Source: Kosakonia sp. H02 (GTDB taxonomy: Bacteria > Pseudomonadota > Gammaproteobacteria > Enterobacterales > Enterobacteriaceae). Taken from it: a stretch of DNA of 64,000 nt. This document shows, in pieces, positions 63,182-64,000 of the stretch. The notes below the pieces were generated by a model. It was not told the DNA's origin. It saw only the letters and a program-made list of their open reading frames with translations, and did no database searches. The stretch covers positions 744,001-808,000 of the forward strand of contig CP131915.1 of assembly GCA_030704225.1 (NCBI GenBank). The letters are read 5' to 3'. The translations under genes were made by a program, and so were the position numbers. Numbering within the stretch: position 1 is the first letter of the stretch; each line of letters opens with the position of its first letter.

Positions 63182-63445
63182 GGTTCCGTTCACCAGGCGT
63201 TCAGTGGTTTCAGAAACTCGTCATGCGGTGAACGGGACAAGGGGAACACCGCGTTCCCCTTGTCAATCCCCGCGGCCCCGCAGGGAAAAAGGTGCTTCGC
63301 ACAGCGCTCACCACCCCCGAGCCAGACAGCGGTCGGCTCGACACGCCGTCCTGGCTCGGTTCGCCTCTGGCCGCCAGCCCTGGCGTCCAGTCCTTGTCAG
63401 TCACGCTTCGGTTCGCCGATTTCGGCGGGGACTCAACCCCATCGC
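63182..63445. other. GC-rich hairpin-dense element of unknown function
   Basis: This part of the yegS/ABC gap is a chain of inverted repeats: CCGTTCACC (63185) with GGTGAACGG (63227); GACAAGGGGAAC / GTTCCCCTTGTC around a 5-base loop (63236-63264); CCGAGCCAG with CTGGCTCGG (about 63317-63359); and CGCCGA / TCGGCG (about 63414-63427). Short frames exist on both strands (minus 63210-63404, 64 residues) but have no ribosome-binding site and no recognised domain. It could be a structured RNA, a repeated intergenic element or a mobile-element relic. No second copy is in this window. Confidence 0.5.
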
Positions 63446-63490
63446 TGTAAGATACGCGTTAATAAATAACGGTTGTATGGCTGAACGGTT

Positions 63491-63560
63491 TGTAGGCCTG
63501 ATAAGCGAAGCACCATCAGGCAGTTTTGCCGGATGGCGGCTCCGCCTTATCCAGCCTACG
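63491..63560. repeat. Pair of inverted REP units (BIME)
   Basis: Two REP units face each other. The first, on the minus strand (63523 to 63491), reads TGCCTGATGG, then CTTATCAGGCCTACA; the second, on the plus strand (63527-63560), reads TGCCGGATGGCGGC, then CTTATCCAGCCTACG. Together they make a typical BIME between the convergent yegS and ABC genes. Such units bind IHF, gyrase or Pol I in related bacteria and protect mRNA ends. Confidence 0.85.
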
Positions 63561-63575
63561 AGACGGCACACGAAT

Positions 63576-64000
63576 TCAATACGCCGCCACTTCCCGCGCC
63601 ATTTCGCGGCTGTATTGCTGGCTGGCATTGACCAACATCCGCGTGTAATCCGTTTGCGCCGCGCCGCTGACCAACGCATCAACGGCCAAGGTTTCGAGGA
63701 TTTTGCCGTACTGCATCACCGCCACCTTCTGGCACAAATGGGCGATCACCCCCAAATCATGCGTCACCATCAGGTAGGTTAACTGCGACTCCTGATGCAG
63801 CGCCGCCAGCAAATTAAGGATCTCCGCCTGCACCGACACATCCAGCGCGGAAGTCGGTTCATCAAGCAGCAACACGCGCGGCTCAAGGATCAGCGCCCGG
63901 GCAATCGCCACGCGCTGGCGCTGGCCGCCGGAAAGCTGGTGCGGGTAGCGCTCGCGAAACGCGCGGCTTAAACCAACTTTATCCAACAGCGTATTGATGC
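63576..64000 (-). CDS. Peptide-type ABC transporter ATPase, C-terminal part
   Basis: The frame is open to the right edge, so the N-terminus with Walker A is outside. Visible are the signature LSGGQRQRVAIARAL, Walker B VLLLDEPTSALD, the H-loop MVTHDLGVI, and the short C-terminal tail of oligopeptide/dipeptide/nickel (Dpp, Opp, Nik, Gsi) ATPases, ending REVAAY. It could be a single ATPase or the second half of a fused YejF/GsiA-like protein. The substrate cannot be told. Confidence 0.88.
   Translation of the reverse strand, partial: INTLLDKVGLSRAFRERYPHQLSGGQRQRVAIARALILEPRVLLLDEPTSALDVSVQAEILNLLAALHQESQLTYLMVTHDLGVIAHLCQKVAVMQYGKILETLAVDALVSGAAQTDYTRMLVNASQQYSREMAREVAAY

Noticed and set aside
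63210..63404. Minus-strand 64-codon frame within the structured element
   Set aside because: Starts at GTG with no Shine-Dalgarno sequence, covers the hairpins and has no known motif; kept only as an alternative to test.
63182..63560. CRISPR array or retron
   Set aside because: The repeats are inverted, not regularly spaced direct repeats, and no cas or reverse-transcriptase gene is in the window.
63180..63782. Plus-strand open frame of 200 codons over the structured element, BIME and the ABC gene end
   Set aside because: It runs through REP units and antisense to a real ABC ATPase; no ribosome-binding site or domain.

Overview
The window is a chromosomal segment of an enterobacterium (Enterobacteriaceae). 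It carries the complete colanic acid operon in the Escherichia order, galF followed by an O-antigen locus, and the conserved block yegH-asmA-dcd-udk-yegE-alkA-yegD-mdtABCD-baeSR-trhP-cyaR-yegS. Protein lengths and sequences are close to E. coli, but yegI/yegJ/pphC/yegL between yegD and mdtA, and yegP between baeR and trhP, are absent. This points to a relative such as Kosakonia, Enterobacter or Klebsiella; the genus cannot be settled by reading alone.

Positions 1-13653 (all minus strand) are an O-antigen gene cluster read away from galF. In transcription order it holds rmlB-rmlD-rmlA-rmlC (dTDP-L-rhamnose), a wbpA/wlbA/wbpD/wbpE set (UDP-2,3-diacetamido-2,3-dideoxyglucuronic acid), wzx, wzy and three glycosyltransferases, the last cut by the window edge. 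From about 10 kb leftwards the DNA becomes visibly AT-rich, as usual for horizontally exchanged serotype genes. A 619-base gap holds what looks like a glycosyltransferase remnant on the opposite strand. A JUMPstart/ops element precedes rmlB.

Positions 14055-37770 (minus) are galF and the 20-gene colanic acid operon wza-wzb-wzc-wcaABCDEF-gmd-fcl-gmm-wcaI-cpsB-cpsG-wcaJ-wzxC-wcaK-wcaL-wcaM. A second JUMPstart/ops element and a candidate RcsAB box lie in the long wza leader. Stem-loops punctuate the operon after wzc, cpsB and cpsG. The products make GDP-L-fucose and GDP-mannose, start the lipid-linked repeat (WcaJ), build, acetylate and pyruvylate it, flip it (WzxC), polymerise it (WcaD) and export it (Wza/Wzb/Wzc).

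Positions 38464-60499 hold housekeeping and envelope genes: yegH (TerC/CorC-like), asmA, dcd, udk, the diguanylate cyclase yegE/dgcE, alkA, the Hsp70-like yegD, and the translationally coupled mdtABCD-baeSR operon (RND multidrug efflux, MFS exporter and its envelope-stress two-component system). Positions 60500-64000 hold trhP (tRNA hydroxylation), the CRP-controlled sRNA CyaR, the lipid kinase yegS, an unexplained GC-rich hairpin-dense element, a REP pair, and the C-terminal end of a peptide-type ABC ATPase.

No CRISPR array, tRNA, rRNA, prophage or intact insertion sequence was seen. The least ordinary items are the O-antigen sugar/transferase combination with its reversed remnant, the intra-operon terminator-like hairpin before rmlA, and the structured element at about 63.18-63.45 kb.
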